From Rhodocyclaceae bacterium (lineage in GTDB: Bacteria; Pseudomonadota; Gammaproteobacteria; Burkholderiales; Rhodocyclaceae): a stretch of DNA of 34,851 nt. Of the stretch, positions 1-8,917 are shown one piece after another. The notes under the pieces were generated by a model. It had not been told where the DNA came from. It searched no databases and worked only from the letters and a program-made list of their open reading frames with translations. How positions within the stretch are numbered: the first letter of the stretch is position 1; each line of letters opens with the position of its first letter. A program made the position numbers and the translations under genes. The stretch spans positions 1 to 34,851 of the forward strand of contig JANJVS010000153.1 in assembly GCA_024709955.1 (NCBI GenBank), in the 5' to 3' direction.

Positions 1-804
1 TTTGAAATGCTGCAGCGGCGCGGCGTGTTCATGGAAGCCAAGCCCTTCGCCGTCGGCTTCCGCATCGAGCATCCGCAAGGCCTGATCGACCGGGCGCGCT
101 ACGGCCGGTTCGCCGGCAACCCGCTGCTCGGCGCCGCCGACTACAAGCTCGTCCATCACGCGCAAAACGGCCGCGCCGTCTACAGCTTCTGCATGTGCCC
201 CGGCGGCCAGGTGGTCGCCGCCACCTCCGAGCCCGGCTGCGTCGTCACCAACGGCATGAGCCAGTATTCGCGCGCCGAGCGCAACGCCAACGCCGGCCTC
301 GTCGTGAACATCTCGCCGGAGGATTTCGGCGGCGCTGGACCGCTCGCCGGCATCGAGTTCCAGCGCAAATGGGAGCGGCGCGCCTTCGAGCTCGGCGGCG
401 GCAACTACGACGCGCCGGGCCAGCGCGTCGGCGACTTCCTCGCCGGCCGGCCGTCGGAAACGCTCGGCGCGGTCGAGCCTTCCTACCAGCCGCGGGTGAA
501 GCCGACCGACCTCGCCACCGCCCTGCCCGACTACGTGATCGCCGCGCTGCGCGAGGCGATCCCCGCCTTCGACCGGCAGATTCCCGGCTTCGCCATGGCC
601 GACGCCGTGCTCACCGGCGTCGAGACGCGCACCTCCTCGCCGCTGCGCATCACGCGCGGCGCCGACTGCCAGAGCCTCAACGTCAAGGGGCTCTACCCCG
701 CCGGCGAGGGCGCCGGCTACGCCGGCGGCATCCTCTCGGCCGGCGTGGACGGCATCGAGGTCGCCGAGGCGGTGGCGCGGGACTACGCCAGGCCGGTGCG
801 CTGA
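1..804 (+). CDS. FAD-dependent oxidoreductase (COG2509-like), 3' part
   Basis: The frame is open from the first base of the window, so this is the C-terminal part of a longer protein; the ATG at 7 is probably internal. About 267 residues are visible. The piece RIEHPQGLIDRARYG, the GGQVVAAT and GMSQYSRAERNANAGLVVN stretches, and the C-terminal GLYPAGEGAGYAGGI followed by an AGVDGIEVAEAV helix match the uncharacterised FAD-dependent dehydrogenases of COG2509. In that family the last glycine-rich motif closes over the FAD. Substrate is unknown for the family. No N-terminal dinucleotide-binding GxGxxG is seen because it would lie upstream of the window. A dispersed repeat follows 37 bp after the stop. 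Confidence 0.8.
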   Translation, partial: FEMLQRRGVFMEAKPFAVGFRIEHPQGLIDRARYGRFAGNPLLGAADYKLVHHAQNGRAVYSFCMCPGGQVVAATSEPGCVVTNGMSQYSRAERNANAGLVVNISPEDFGGAGPLAGIEFQRKWERRAFELGGGNYDAPGQRVGDFLAGRPSETLGAVEPSYQPRVKPTDLATALPDYVIAALREAIPAFDRQIPGFAMADAVLTGVETRTSSPLRITRGADCQSLNVKGLYPAGEGAGYAGGILSAGVDGIEVAEAVARDYARPVR

Positions 805-841
805 TCGCCCCCCGTTCGCGCGGCACAACACCGTCAGCGCA

Positions 842-865
842 AAAGTCGGCGCCGGCGACACGGTG
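842..865 (+). repeat. 24-bp dispersed repeat, copy 1
   Basis: Matches the consensus (left half AAAGTCGGCGC, right half CGGCGGGACGGTG) at 22 of 24 positions; the two changes are in the right half (ACACGG for GGACGG). It is intergenic, between the oxidoreductase and the chemoreceptor, just upstream of the putative chemoreceptor promoter. Confidence 0.85.
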
Positions 866-891
866 GGTTATGCGGAAAACCGCGCCACCGC

Positions 892-897
892 TATACT
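892..897 (+). promoter_or_regulatory. Possible -10 box of the chemoreceptor gene
   Basis: TATACT matches the sigma-70 -10 consensus at 5 of 6 positions and lies 54 bp before the chosen start. No good -35 is visible 16-18 bp upstream, so the call is tentative. I looked for a flagellar sigma-28 pattern here and did not find a convincing one. Confidence 0.3.
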
Positions 898-951
898 TTG
901 GTTGAAAACATCCATAAAACTAACCGGATAGCACCAAAGACAGGGGGCCGC

Positions 952-3033
952 ATGCGCAACAACCAGCCCGTCACCGGCGTCGAGTACGACTACGCCAGCG
1001 ACATCGCCATCATTTCCCACACCGACGCCAAGGGGCGCATCACCTTCGTCAACGACGACTTCATCGAGGTGAGCGGCTTCACCACCGAGGAGCTGATCGG
1101 CCAGCCGCACAACATGGTGCGCCATCCCGACATGCCGGTGGAAGCCTTCCGCGACCTCTGGGCGACCATTCAGGGCGGTCGTCCCTGGGCGGGGCTCGTC
1201 AAGAACCGCCGCAAGGACGGCAGCCACTACTGGGTGCGCGCCTCGGTGACGCCCAAGGAGGGCGGCGGCTACATCTCCGTGCGCATCAAGCCGAGCCGCC
1301 AGGAGGTCGCCGCCGCCGAGGCGCTCTACCAGCGCATGCGCCAGGACGCCACGCTGCGCCTCAGCGAGGGCCTGGAGGTGAAGCGCGGGCTAGCCGGCCT
1401 GCTCCATGGCGCGGTCTGCCGGATCGACAACCTGTCGATCGGCCGCCGCCTGATGGGCGTGATGGTGCTGGTGATGGCCCTGCTGGCCGGCGCCCTCGGC
1501 GAGAGCATGATGTCGGCCAACCGCATCGAATCCGCCTACCGGACCTACATTGAGAACGACGTCGCGCGCCGCTCCGACTTCTACAACATGTACGCGCAGG
1601 GCCTGCAGATGGGCCAGGCGACGCGCAACATCATGCTCGACCCGGATAACCCGAAGGCCTACGACAATTACAAGAACGCGGCCGCCAGCTTCGACAAGGC
1701 GGCCGGGCAGGCGCGCGAACTCGACGAGAAGACCGTCAAGTCCGGCCTGCCGGCGCGCGTGCTCGCGCTGCGCGCCGAGCAGAAGGCGCTGCACGACCAG
1801 GTCTTCGAGCTGGTCAAGGCCCACCAGGGCGACGAGGCCAAGGCCCTGCTCAACAAGCAGGAGACGCCGAAGTGGCGCGAGATCCGCGATGTGCTGCTCC
1901 AGGAAATCAAGCGCCTCGACGCGGCCACGCCGCGGCTGCTGGCCGAGCTCAACGAGCAGTCGGCGTCCGCGCGCAACCGCAGCCTCGCCTTCGGCGCGGC
2001 GGCCGTGCTGCTCGGCATCCTGCTCGCCGCGGCGATGCTGTCGCGCATCGCGCGCGCGGCGCGGCGCACCGAGCACCTGGTCGCCGCCGTGGCCGGCGGC
2101 CAGCTCGGCGAGGTGATCCGCGCCGGCTGCCGCGACGAGTTCGGCAAGATCCTCACCCACGTGGCGGTGCTGCGCAACCGCCTGCACGAGGCGATCAGCC
2201 TGATCCATCAGAGCGCCCGCGGGCTCACGCAGTCGAGCCAACGCCTCGCCGCCGCCAGCGCCGAGACCGTCGGCGCCGCCGAGAGCCAGTCCGCCGCCGT
2301 TTCCAGCATCGCCGCCGCCGTCGAGGAACTGTCCACCTCGACCGACGAGATGAGCAGCAATGCCCGCGCGGCGATGGAGGCCGCCGAGGCCGCCACGGCG
2401 GCGACGCGCAGCAGCGCCGAGACCAGCCGCGCCACCGCCGAACGCATCGGCGCGGCGGCCCACGTGGTGGCCGACTCAGAACAGCGCATCGCCGAGCTGG
2501 CGACCATGTCCGAGGAAATCAGCCGCGTCGTGCTGGTGATCAAGGAGATCGCCGACCAGACCAACCTGCTGGCGCTCAACGCGGCGATCGAGGCGGCGCG
2601 CGCCGGCGAGCAGGGCCGCGGCTTCGCGGTCGTCGCCGACGAGGTGCGCAAGCTTGCCGAGCGCACCGGCAATTCGACCCAGGAAATCGCCGCGATGATC
2701 GAGCGCATCCAGGGTGTCAGCCGCGCCGTCGCCCAGGAGGTGGCCGCGAGCAGCCGCCAGGTGGGCACCGGCGCCGAAAGCGCGGCACAGGCCGGCGAGG
2801 TGTCCGCCTCGGTCGAATCCTCCGTCGTCCAGGCCAGCCACGCGGTGCAGATGATCAGCGATGCCCTCGTGGAAAGCAGCGCCGCGACGCGCGACATCGC
2901 CGGCAACATGGAGCGCGTCGCCCAGGCCGCCGAAAGCAACGCGGACGCGGCCGGGCGCTCCGCGCAGGAGGCCGCCGCGGTGGGCGCGCTGGCGGACCGG
3001 CTCAAGGTGCTCGCCGCCCAGTTCCACATCTGA
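952..3033 (+). CDS. PAS-containing methyl-accepting chemotaxis protein (Aer-like)
   Basis: A 693-residue chemoreceptor. The N-terminal PAS domain (about residues 17-125) has the Aer-type pattern, including [22 protein letters not shown] and the [17 protein letters not shown] segment, so it may sense redox or energy state through a flavin as Aer does. A membrane segment at about 165-187 and another at about 344-364 flank a roughly 155-residue, mostly helical extracytoplasmic region resembling a four-helix-bundle sensor. HAMP-like and coiled-coil signalling regions follow, and the hairpin tip is conserved ([20 protein letters not shown], from about residue 530). The start ATG at 952 is preceded by AGGGGG; an upstream TTG at 898 in frame has no comparable ribosome site. 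Having both a cytoplasmic PAS and a periplasmic domain suggests dual input. A terminator follows. Confidence 0.9.
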   Translation: MRNNQPVTGVEYDYASDIAIISHTDAKGRITFVNDDFIEVSGFTTEELIGQPHNMVRHPDMPVEAFRDLWATIQGGRPWAGLVKNRRKDGSHYWVRASVTPKEGGGYISVRIKPSRQEVAAAEALYQRMRQDATLRLSEGLEVKRGLAGLLHGAVCRIDNLSIGRRLMGVMVLVMALLAGALGESMMSANRIESAYRTYIENDVARRSDFYNMYAQGLQMGQATRNIMLDPDNPKAYDNYKNAAASFDKAAGQARELDEKTVKSGLPARVLALRAEQKALHDQVFELVKAHQGDEAKALLNKQETPKWREIRDVLLQEIKRLDAATPRLLAELNEQSASARNRSLAFGAAAVLLGILLAAAMLSRIARAARRTEHLVAAVAGGQLGEVIRAGCRDEFGKILTHVAVLRNRLHEAISLIHQSARGLTQSSQRLAAASAETVGAAESQSAAVSSIAAAVEELSTSTDEMSSNARAAMEAAEAATAATRSSAETSRATAERIGAAAHVVADSEQRIAELATMSEEISRVVLVIKEIADQTNLLALNAAIEAARAGEQGRGFAVVADEVRKLAERTGNSTQEIAAMIERIQGVSRAVAQEVAASSRQVGTGAESAAQAGEVSASVESSVVQASHAVQMISDALVESSAATRDIAGNMERVAQAAESNADAAGRSAQEAAAVGALADRLKVLAAQFHI

Positions 3034-3042
3034 CGCGCCATG

Positions 3043-3069
3043 CCCGCGCCTGCCCGGGCGCGGGATTTT
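3043..3069 (+). terminator. Rho-independent terminator after the chemoreceptor gene
   Basis: Arms CCCGCGCC (3043-3050) and GGCGCGGG (3057-3064) pair perfectly around a six-base loop and are followed by ATTTT. The T-tract is short but the stem is strong. It separates the chemoreceptor from ftsE. Confidence 0.6.
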
Positions 3070-3196
3070 CCCGCCGCGCGCGGAACGGGGGGAATCCGCT
3101 GGCAAAATACCCCCCCATGAAAGCAGCCACGCACGCGCGCATGCGCCCGCCGTCCCGCGCCGGAAAGCGCATCGATTCCCGGGACGTTCCGGCGCC

Positions 3197-3841
3197 ATGA
3201 TCCGCTTCGACCGCATTTCCAAGCGCTACCCCCCCGACATCACGGCGCTGGCCGACATCGACGCCGAGATCGGCGCCGGCGAACTGGTGACCGTGATCGG
3301 CCACTCGGGCGCTGGCAAGTCCACCCTGCTCAAGCTGATTCCCGCCATCGAGAAACCCACCAGCGGCACGCTGCTGATGAACGGCCAGAACGTCGGCGCC
3401 CTCGGCCGCGCCGCCCTGCCCTTCCTGCGGCGGAACATCGGCCTGGTGTTCCAGGACCAGAAGCTGCTGTTCGACCGCGGCGCCCTGGCCAACGTGTTGC
3501 TGCCCCTGGAGATCGCCGGCTTCCCGCACAAGGAGGCGCGGCGGCGCGCCGAGGCAGCCCTCGACAAGGTCGGCCTGCTGGCGCGCGCGCGCGCGCTGCC
3601 GATCGCGCTCTCGGGCGGCGAGCAGCAGCGCCTCGCCATCGCCCGCGCCGTCGTCCATCGCCCGGCCCTGCTGCTGGCCGACGAGCCGACCGCCTATCTC
3701 GACGCCGACACCGCGCGCGACGTGGCGGGCATCTTCCTCGAATTCCACCGCGTCGGCGTCACCGTGCTGGTGGCGACCTACGACGCCAGCCTGTTCCCCG
3801 GCGCGCGCCGGCTGCGGCTCGACCACGGGAGGCTGGCATGA
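3197..3841 (+). CDS. ftsE: Cell division ATP-binding protein FtsE
   Basis: The 214-residue ATPase of the FtsEX complex, which at the division septum controls periplasmic peptidoglycan hydrolases and links to FtsZ. Visible motifs are Walker A GHSGAGKST (residues 35-43), Q-loop FQDQ, ABC signature LSGGEQQR (about 138-145) and Walker B LLLADEPT (about 158-165). The position of the switch (H-loop) histidine reads ATYD instead of ATHD (Tyr195), and the D-loop is AYLD rather than the usual GNLD. The identity comes from size, motifs and the overlapping ftsX (ATGA, 3838-3841). The start ATG at 3197 has only a weak ribosome site. A lipoprotein-release or MacB-type ATPase is less likely given the FtsX partner. 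Confidence 0.93.
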   Translation: MIRFDRISKRYPPDITALADIDAEIGAGELVTVIGHSGAGKSTLLKLIPAIEKPTSGTLLMNGQNVGALGRAALPFLRRNIGLVFQDQKLLFDRGALANVLLPLEIAGFPHKEARRRAEAALDKVGLLARARALPIALSGGEQQRLAIARAVVHRPALLLADEPTAYLDADTARDVAGIFLEFHRVGVTVLVATYDASLFPGARRLRLDHGRLA

Positions 3842-4734
3842 ACTGGCTGCGCGCCCATTGGAACGCCTGCCGGCTGGCGCTCGCCCGCCTCGCGCGCGCC
3901 CCGCTCAACACGCTGCTTTCCGCGCTCGGCATCGGCATCGCGCTCGCCCTGCCGGCCGGCGGCCACCTGCTGATCGGTCAGATCGCCGGCCTGACGCAGG
4001 GCGCGGCCGCCACGCCGCAGCTCACGGTGTTCATGACCCTCGATGCCGACCGCAAGGCCGCCCAGGCCGTCGCGGACCGGCTCAAGGGCCGCCCGGAAGT
4101 GGCGCGCACCGAGCTGCTCGCGCGCGAGGACACGCTGGCGCGCATGAAGGCGGCGGAAGGGCTGGCGGACGTCATCGCCGCGCTGCCGAAGAACCCCTTC
4201 CCCGACGCCGTGGTGGTCACGCCCGCCGACGACAGCCCCGCCGCCATGGAAAGCCTGGCGGCCGAGACGCGCAAGTGGCCGCAGGTCGAGCACGTGCAGA
4301 TCGACGCCGACTGGGCGCGCCGTCTCGCCGCCCTGCTCAAGCTGGCGCGCACCGGCGTCTGGCTGCTCGCCGGCCTGCTCGGCATCGGCCTGGTGACCAT
4401 CACGTTCAACATCATCCGCCTGCAGGTGCTGACGCGCGAGGCGGAAATCGAGGTAAGCCAGCTGCTCGGCGCCACCGATGCCTTCATCCGCCGGCCCTTC
4501 CACTGGTATGGCACCCTGCTCGGCCTGCTCGGCGGCGCCGCCGCCTGGCTGATCGTCGGCGGCGCCCTGCTCTGGCTCGCCGATCCGGTGGGCGAACTCG
4601 CCCAGCTTTACGGTCTCGCGCTGCGGTTGGCGCCGCCCGGCCCCGCCGCCAGCGCCGCGCTGCTCGGCGCCGCCGCGCTGCTCGGCTGGCTCGGCGCCGC
4701 CCTCTCGGTGCGACGCCACCTGCGCGGGCGCTGA
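3838..4734 (+). CDS. ftsX: Cell division protein FtsX
   Basis: The 298-residue membrane partner of FtsE. It has the family layout: a short cytoplasmic N-terminus, a first membrane helix (about residues 22-45), a periplasmic domain of about 120 residues containing the characteristic LKGRPEVARTELLAREDTLA and LPKNPFPDAVVV segments, then three more membrane helices. The conserved NIIRLQVLTREAEIEVSQLLGAT coupling region lies after the second helix. The start overlaps the ftsE stop by four bases, indicating translational coupling. It is convergent with the diguanylate cyclase gene, with only seven bases between the two stops. Confidence 0.93.
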   Translation: MNWLRAHWNACRLALARLARAPLNTLLSALGIGIALALPAGGHLLIGQIAGLTQGAAATPQLTVFMTLDADRKAAQAVADRLKGRPEVARTELLAREDTLARMKAAEGLADVIAALPKNPFPDAVVVTPADDSPAAMESLAAETRKWPQVEHVQIDADWARRLAALLKLARTGVWLLAGLLGIGLVTITFNIIRLQVLTREAEIEVSQLLGATDAFIRRPFHWYGTLLGLLGGAAAWLIVGGALLWLADPVGELAQLYGLALRLAPPGPAASAALLGAAALLGWLGAALSVRRHLRGR

Positions 4735-4741
4735 CCCCGCC

Positions 4742-6565
4742 TCAGGCCGCGGCTTCCGCCTCGTAGAAGCAGTAGCGGCTGCGCCCATCCTGCTTGGCCC
4801 GGTACATCGCGTGGTCGGCGAGACGCAGCAGCATGTCGGGCTCGGCGTCGTCGAAGGGATAGATGGCGACGCCGATGCTGGCGGAAATCCGCAGCGTGTG
4901 CGCGCCGACCGCATAGGGCGCGCCGAGGTCCGCGATGATGCGCTCCAGCGCCCGCTCGCACTCCTCCACCGTGCTCAGGTCCGAGAGCAGCAGGACGAAC
5001 TCGTCGCCGCCGAGCCGCGCCACCGTGTCGTCGGCGCGCACCGCCTGGCGCAGGCGCCCGGCCACCTGCACCAGCAGCTGGTCGCCGACACCGTGGCCAT
5101 GGCGGTCGTTGACCGGCTTGAAGCCGTCGAGGTCGAGGAAGCAAACCGCCAGCAACTGCTCCTGGCGCCGGGCGTGGGCGATCGCCTGGCGCAGGCGGTC
5201 GGCCAGCAGCATGCGGTTGGGCAGGCCGGTCAGGGTGTCGTAGTTGGCGAGCTTCTCCAGGTACTGCTGGGTGCTCTTCAGGTCGGAAATGTCGGCATAG
5301 ACCGCCACATAATGGGTGGTCCGGCCGATGCCGTTCTTCACCGCGCTGATGTTGAGGATGCCCGGGTAGAGCTCGCCGGACTTCTTGTAGTTCCAGATCT
5401 CGCCGCGCCATTCGCCGGTATGTTCGATGCTGCGCCACATCGCGTCGTAGAAGGCGGTGTCGTGGTTGCCGGACTTGAGCATCGCCGGCGTCTGGCCGCG
5501 CAGGTCGTCGAGGGTGTAGCCGGTGAGCCGGGTGAAGGCGCGGTTCAGGTTGATGATGCGCCGCTCGGCGTCGGTGATCAGGATGCCCTCCTGGGTGTGC
5601 TCGAACACGCTGGCGCCGAGCAGCAGGGCCTCGGCCGCCTCCTCCTGCTTGCGCAACGCGCACAACAGGCAGCGCATCATCCAGAAGCCGGCCAGCAGGA
5701 CGAGGCCGATCACCAGCAGGCTCAGCCATGCGCTGGCGCGCCAGCGCGCGAGGATTGCGTCCTTGGCCTGATGCGAGTTCATCACCACCGGATAGGCCCG
5801 CAGCGCCGCGTAGCTGAAGACGCGCACCCGGCTGTCGAGCACCGCCGGCGCCTCGTAGGTGCCGCGCTCGGCCCGCGGCAGCAGCTCGGTGAACAGCGGC
5901 AGCCCGGACAACTGGCGGCCGACCGCCTCCTCTACGTGCGGCTCGCGGAACAGCAGCGTGCCGTCGCGGCGGAACACGGTGACGGCGCTGTCCTTGAGGT
6001 GCAGCACGCCGCGATAGAGCTCCTGGAAATACCGCGGCTGCAGGCGCGCGAACACCACGCCGCGAAAGCCGCCTTGCTGGTCCGTGATCGCCCGGGAGAC
6101 CACGACGGTCCACTCCTTGTCGCGACGGCTGACGTTAGGCGGGCCGACGAACATGCCCATGGCCGGATCGGCCTTGACCTGCTGGAAATACTCCCGGTCG
6201 GCGACGTCGATAGGCGTGGCCGGGTACAGCGCGCTGTCGCCGACGATGATGCCGCGCGCATCGACGATGGCGATGGCGCGGATCTGTGGCAGCGCCGCGA
6301 CGTAGCCCCTGAGCGCGCCATGCACCTCGGCCGAATCCCAGCCCGGGTTGCGTTCGAGCATCTGGATGACGTCGGACAGGCCGAAATCCACCGCCTGCAG
6401 GGAGCGTTCGAGCTGCTCGGCGAGCGCGAGGTTGAGCGCGGTGAGGCGCTCGCGCGCCTCGGTGAGCGCCTGCTCGCGCTCGCGCCAGATGTTCGCGCCC
6501 GCCAGCAGGCCCACCAGCAGGCTGACGAGGACGCCGACGATGATCAGGAATCTGCTGGCTTTCAT
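4742..6565 (-). CDS. Cache-PAS-GGDEF diguanylate cyclase
   Basis: A 607-residue membrane signalling enzyme expected to make cyclic di-GMP. Membrane helices at about residues 5-25 and 270-290 flank a periplasmic double-Cache-type sensor (SDVIQMLERNP, IVDARGIIVGDS, VSRAITDQQGGFRGVV). A PAS domain (EGILITDAERRIINLNRAFTRLTG) and its C-terminal motif follow, then a GGDEF domain starting YDTLTGLPNR. The active-site motif GGDEF is intact at 519-523, and the product-inhibition site RxxD is present as RADD (510-513), five residues upstream, so the enzyme should be active and feedback-controlled. There is no EAL domain. The start ATG at 6565 follows AGAGGT; a longer frame to 6685 lacks a ribosome site and would put 40 unlikely residues before the first membrane helix. 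Confidence 0.9.
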   Translation of the reverse strand: MKASRFLIIVGVLVSLLVGLLAGANIWREREQALTEARERLTALNLALAEQLERSLQAVDFGLSDVIQMLERNPGWDSAEVHGALRGYVAALPQIRAIAIVDARGIIVGDSALYPATPIDVADREYFQQVKADPAMGMFVGPPNVSRRDKEWTVVVSRAITDQQGGFRGVVFARLQPRYFQELYRGVLHLKDSAVTVFRRDGTLLFREPHVEEAVGRQLSGLPLFTELLPRAERGTYEAPAVLDSRVRVFSYAALRAYPVVMNSHQAKDAILARWRASAWLSLLVIGLVLLAGFWMMRCLLCALRKQEEAAEALLLGASVFEHTQEGILITDAERRIINLNRAFTRLTGYTLDDLRGQTPAMLKSGNHDTAFYDAMWRSIEHTGEWRGEIWNYKKSGELYPGILNISAVKNGIGRTTHYVAVYADISDLKSTQQYLEKLANYDTLTGLPNRMLLADRLRQAIAHARRQEQLLAVCFLDLDGFKPVNDRHGHGVGDQLLVQVAGRLRQAVRADDTVARLGGDEFVLLLSDLSTVEECERALERIIADLGAPYAVGAHTLRISASIGVAIYPFDDAEPDMLLRLADHAMYRAKQDGRSRYCFYEAEAAA

Positions 6566-6696
6566 CGACCTCTGGAAAGGAACGCCGGTGGGCCGGGGCG
6601 ATGCCGCCGGCAACCCGAAAAACTGCCCGGCAGCATAGCAAATCCGCCCGGCGCACGGTCCCGCGCCGCAACATCGCCATGTCATGCATCCCGCTC

Positions 6697-6710
6697 TTGA
6701 GCGACATCAA
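6697..6710 (+). promoter_or_regulatory. FNR/Dnr-type box (TTGAG-N4-ATCAA)
   Basis: The sequence TTGAGCGACATCAA matches the FNR/Dnr consensus TTGAT-N4-ATCAA at 9 of 10 specified positions. Its centre is 40.5 bp upstream of the centre of the GCGAC dyad of the oprC promoter and about 83 bp upstream of the inferred transcription start. It lies in the divergent region between the diguanylate cyclase and oprC and could serve either. Confidence 0.5.
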
Positions 6711-6731
6711 GCGCGGCAGCGGAAAACCGGA

Positions 6732-6780
6732 CCGCTGCGACAACATGTCGCAGCGGCGCGCACGGCTATCTCCCTAGAAT
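6732..6780 (+). promoter_or_regulatory. oprC promoter: 25-bp palindrome plus -10 box
   Basis: Arms CCGCTGCGACA (6732-6742) and TGTCGCAGCGG (6746-6756) form a perfect 11-bp inverted repeat with a three-base spacer; the core is GCGAC-N5-GTCGC centred on 6744. A -10 box TAGAAT lies at 6775-6780, 33.5 bp from the dyad centre, and no -35 hexamer is visible 17 bp upstream. The inferred start at about 6786 puts the dyad at about -42, the position of class II CRP/FNR-family activators. The same geometry recurs at the second TonB receptor and at tonB. Confidence 0.75.
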
Positions 6781-6813
6781 TTCAGCTCTTACTAATATGT
6801 CTCGGGGAGTACC

Positions 6814-8811
6814 ATGTCTTTCACGCGCGCAACCCTGGCGGCGGCCATCGCCGCACTGCCCTTCGCCACCCATGCGGCCGACGAAGCCGACACCACCCTC
6901 GGCGCGGTGGTCGTCACCGCGCCGCAGATGCGCGATCCGCTGGTCGTCGTCAATGACCCGAAGGCGCCCCAGGTGCCGGTGCCCGCCAGCGACGGCGCCA
7001 GTTTCCTGAAGAACATCCCGGGCTTCAACGTCATCCGCAAGGCCGGCACCGACGGCGACCCCGTGCTGCGCGGCCTCGCCGGCTCGCGCCTCAACGTGCT
7101 GCTCGACGGCGCCGAGTTCCACGGCGGCTGCGGCGGCCGCATGGACCCGCCCACCGCCTACGTCTTCCCCGAGGCCTACGACCGCGTCGTCGTCGTCAAG
7201 GGGCCGCAGAGCGTGCGCTACGGCAACGGCAACCTCGCCGGCGTCGTCTCCTTCGAGCGCGACACCAAGCGCTTCGCCGCCCCCGGCGTGCGCGCCTTCG
7301 GCAGCCTGATGGCCGGTTCCTGGGGCCGCGCCGACGGCGTCGCCGACGTCACCTTCGGCACGCCGAACGTCTACCTGCGCGCCAACGGCACCCATTCGGA
7401 ATCCGACGACTACGAGGATGGTTCCGGCCGCAAGGTGCACTCCGCCTTCAAGCGCAACAGCCTCAACATCCAGGGCGGCTGGACCCCCGACGACAACACC
7501 CTGCTCGAAATCTCCGCCGCGCGCAGCGAGGCCGAGGCCGCCTACGCCGACCGCCCCATGGACGGCACCGTGTTCGACCGCGAGGGCTACGGCGTCAAGT
7601 TCGAGAAAAAGCGCATCAGCGAGCTGCTGCGCAAGATCGATGTGCAGGCGGACTACAACTACATCGATCACGTGATGGACAACTATTCGCTGCGCAGCAA
7701 GCCGATGGGCTCGGCGGCCATGCCCTACCGCTGGAACAACCCGGACCGCGAAACCCACGGCCTGCGCGCCAGCGTCGAGCTGGGCCTTTCCGCCGCCACC
7801 GTGCTGACCCTCGGCGCCGACCGCCAGGACAACACCCACACGCTGCGCGCCGGGTCGAGCGCGACCCGCGCCGCCATCCCCGCCCTCGGCTCCCTCGCGC
7901 GCGGCAAGGACCTCGAAGCCGTCACCACCGGCATTTACGGCGAGCTGACCCACGAGCTGGCCAAGGCCGACCGCCTGGTCGCCGGCCTGCGCCACGACCG
8001 CTACAGCGCCGACCGCTACGTCGCCACCAGTGGCGCGCGCAACGGCAGCGCCAGCGAGAACCTCGACGGCGGCTTCCTGCGCTGGGAACACGACTTCGCC
8101 AACCAGCCGGCCACCGCCTACATCGGCCTCGGCCACGCCCAGCGACCGATGGACCACTGGGAAGCCACCACCTACAACGGCCTCACCGCGACGAGCAAGC
8201 TCGATCCCGAGAAGAACACCCAGCTCGATCTCGGCCTGGTATGGAACGGCGGCGACATCACGGGCTCGCTCTCCGGCTACTACTCGAAGATCGACGACTA
8301 CGTGCTGACGCGCAACAACAACACCTCCAGCAACGTGGACGCCACGCGCTACGGCATGGAGGCCGACGTCGCCTGGCGCTTCGCCCGGCAATGGACGCTG
8401 CGCGGCGCCTACGCCTACGTGCATGCCGACAACGACACGATGGACAAGCCCCTCGCCCAGACTCCGCCGCAGGAACTGCGCCTCGGCCTCGACTGGCAGG
8501 GCGGCGCCTGGACCGCCGGCGCGCTGGCGCGCTTCGTCGACAGCCAGGACCGCGTGCATGTGGGCTACGGCAGCGTCGTCGGCCAGGACCTCGGCAAGAG
8601 CGACGGCTTCACCACCCTGGCCCTCTACGGCAATTACCGCATCAACAAGCGGGCCCAGCTCTCCGCCGGCATCGACAACGTCTTCGACCGCACCTACGCC
8701 GAACACATCAGCCGCGCCGGCAGCACCATCCTCGGCTACGACATCGCCACCACCCGCGTCAACGAGCCCGGCCGCTTCCTCTGGGCCAAGCTCAACCTGG
8801 CGCTCGACTGA
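6814..8811 (+). CDS. oprC: TonB-dependent copper receptor (OprC/NosA type)
   Basis: A 665-residue outer-membrane receptor with a signal peptide (about 1-21) and a TonB box-like AVVVTAP. The plug carries the family hallmark GGCGGRMDPPTAYVFPE; Cys106 and Met110 make the CxxxM pair, and His286-Val-Met288 makes an HxM pair, corresponding to the copper ligands described for Pseudomonas OprC. The C-terminal barrel ends with LKSDGF-like and FDRTYAEHIS segments typical of the copper-receptor family. Expected role: import of copper across the outer membrane, energised by TonB-ExbBD, for example for nitrous oxide reductase or heme-copper oxidase assembly. Start ATG follows GGGGAG. A strong terminator follows. 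Confidence 0.88.
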   Translation: MSFTRATLAAAIAALPFATHAADEADTTLGAVVVTAPQMRDPLVVVNDPKAPQVPVPASDGASFLKNIPGFNVIRKAGTDGDPVLRGLAGSRLNVLLDGAEFHGGCGGRMDPPTAYVFPEAYDRVVVVKGPQSVRYGNGNLAGVVSFERDTKRFAAPGVRAFGSLMAGSWGRADGVADVTFGTPNVYLRANGTHSESDDYEDGSGRKVHSAFKRNSLNIQGGWTPDDNTLLEISAARSEAEAAYADRPMDGTVFDREGYGVKFEKKRISELLRKIDVQADYNYIDHVMDNYSLRSKPMGSAAMPYRWNNPDRETHGLRASVELGLSAATVLTLGADRQDNTHTLRAGSSATRAAIPALGSLARGKDLEAVTTGIYGELTHELAKADRLVAGLRHDRYSADRYVATSGARNGSASENLDGGFLRWEHDFANQPATAYIGLGHAQRPMDHWEATTYNGLTATSKLDPEKNTQLDLGLVWNGGDITGSLSGYYSKIDDYVLTRNNNTSSNVDATRYGMEADVAWRFARQWTLRGAYAYVHADNDTMDKPLAQTPPQELRLGLDWQGGAWTAGALARFVDSQDRVHVGYGSVVGQDLGKSDGFTTLALYGNYRINKRAQLSAGIDNVFDRTYAEHISRAGSTILGYDIATTRVNEPGRFLWAKLNLALD

Positions 8812-8828
8812 GCTTCAGGCGGCAACAA

Positions 8829-8860
8829 CAAAACGCCGGCTTGCGCCGGCGTTTTTGTTT
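8829..8860 (+). terminator. Rho-independent terminator after oprC (bidirectional)
   Basis: A perfect 10-bp stem, AAACGCCGGC (8831-8840) with GCCGGCGTTT (8845-8854), closes a TTGC loop and is followed by T-rich sequence. A-rich sequence on the other side means it can also serve the converging minus-strand gene. Confidence 0.85.
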
Positions 8861-8866
8861 GCCTGG

Positions 8867-8890
8867 AAAGTCGGTGCCGGTGGGACGGTG
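8867..8890 (+). repeat. 24-bp dispersed repeat, copy 2
   Basis: 22 of 24 positions match the consensus (two C-to-T changes in the centre). It is intergenic, just after the oprC terminator and before the 3' end of the converging gene. Confidence 0.85.
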
Positions 8891-8917
8891 GGCGCGCCGT
8901 CCCTGCCCCCAACACGC

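Noticed and set aside
898-951. TTG at 898 as the chemoreceptor start
   Set aside because: It overlaps the putative -10 region and has no ribosome site. ATG 952 has AGGGGG at good spacing and begins just before the PAS domain.
3117-3200. A 27-codon frame starting at 3117 whose stop overlaps the ftsE start (ATGA)
   Set aside because: The overlap is suggestive of a coupled leader peptide, but there is no ribosome site (only a run of C before the ATG) and the peptide has no recognisable features.
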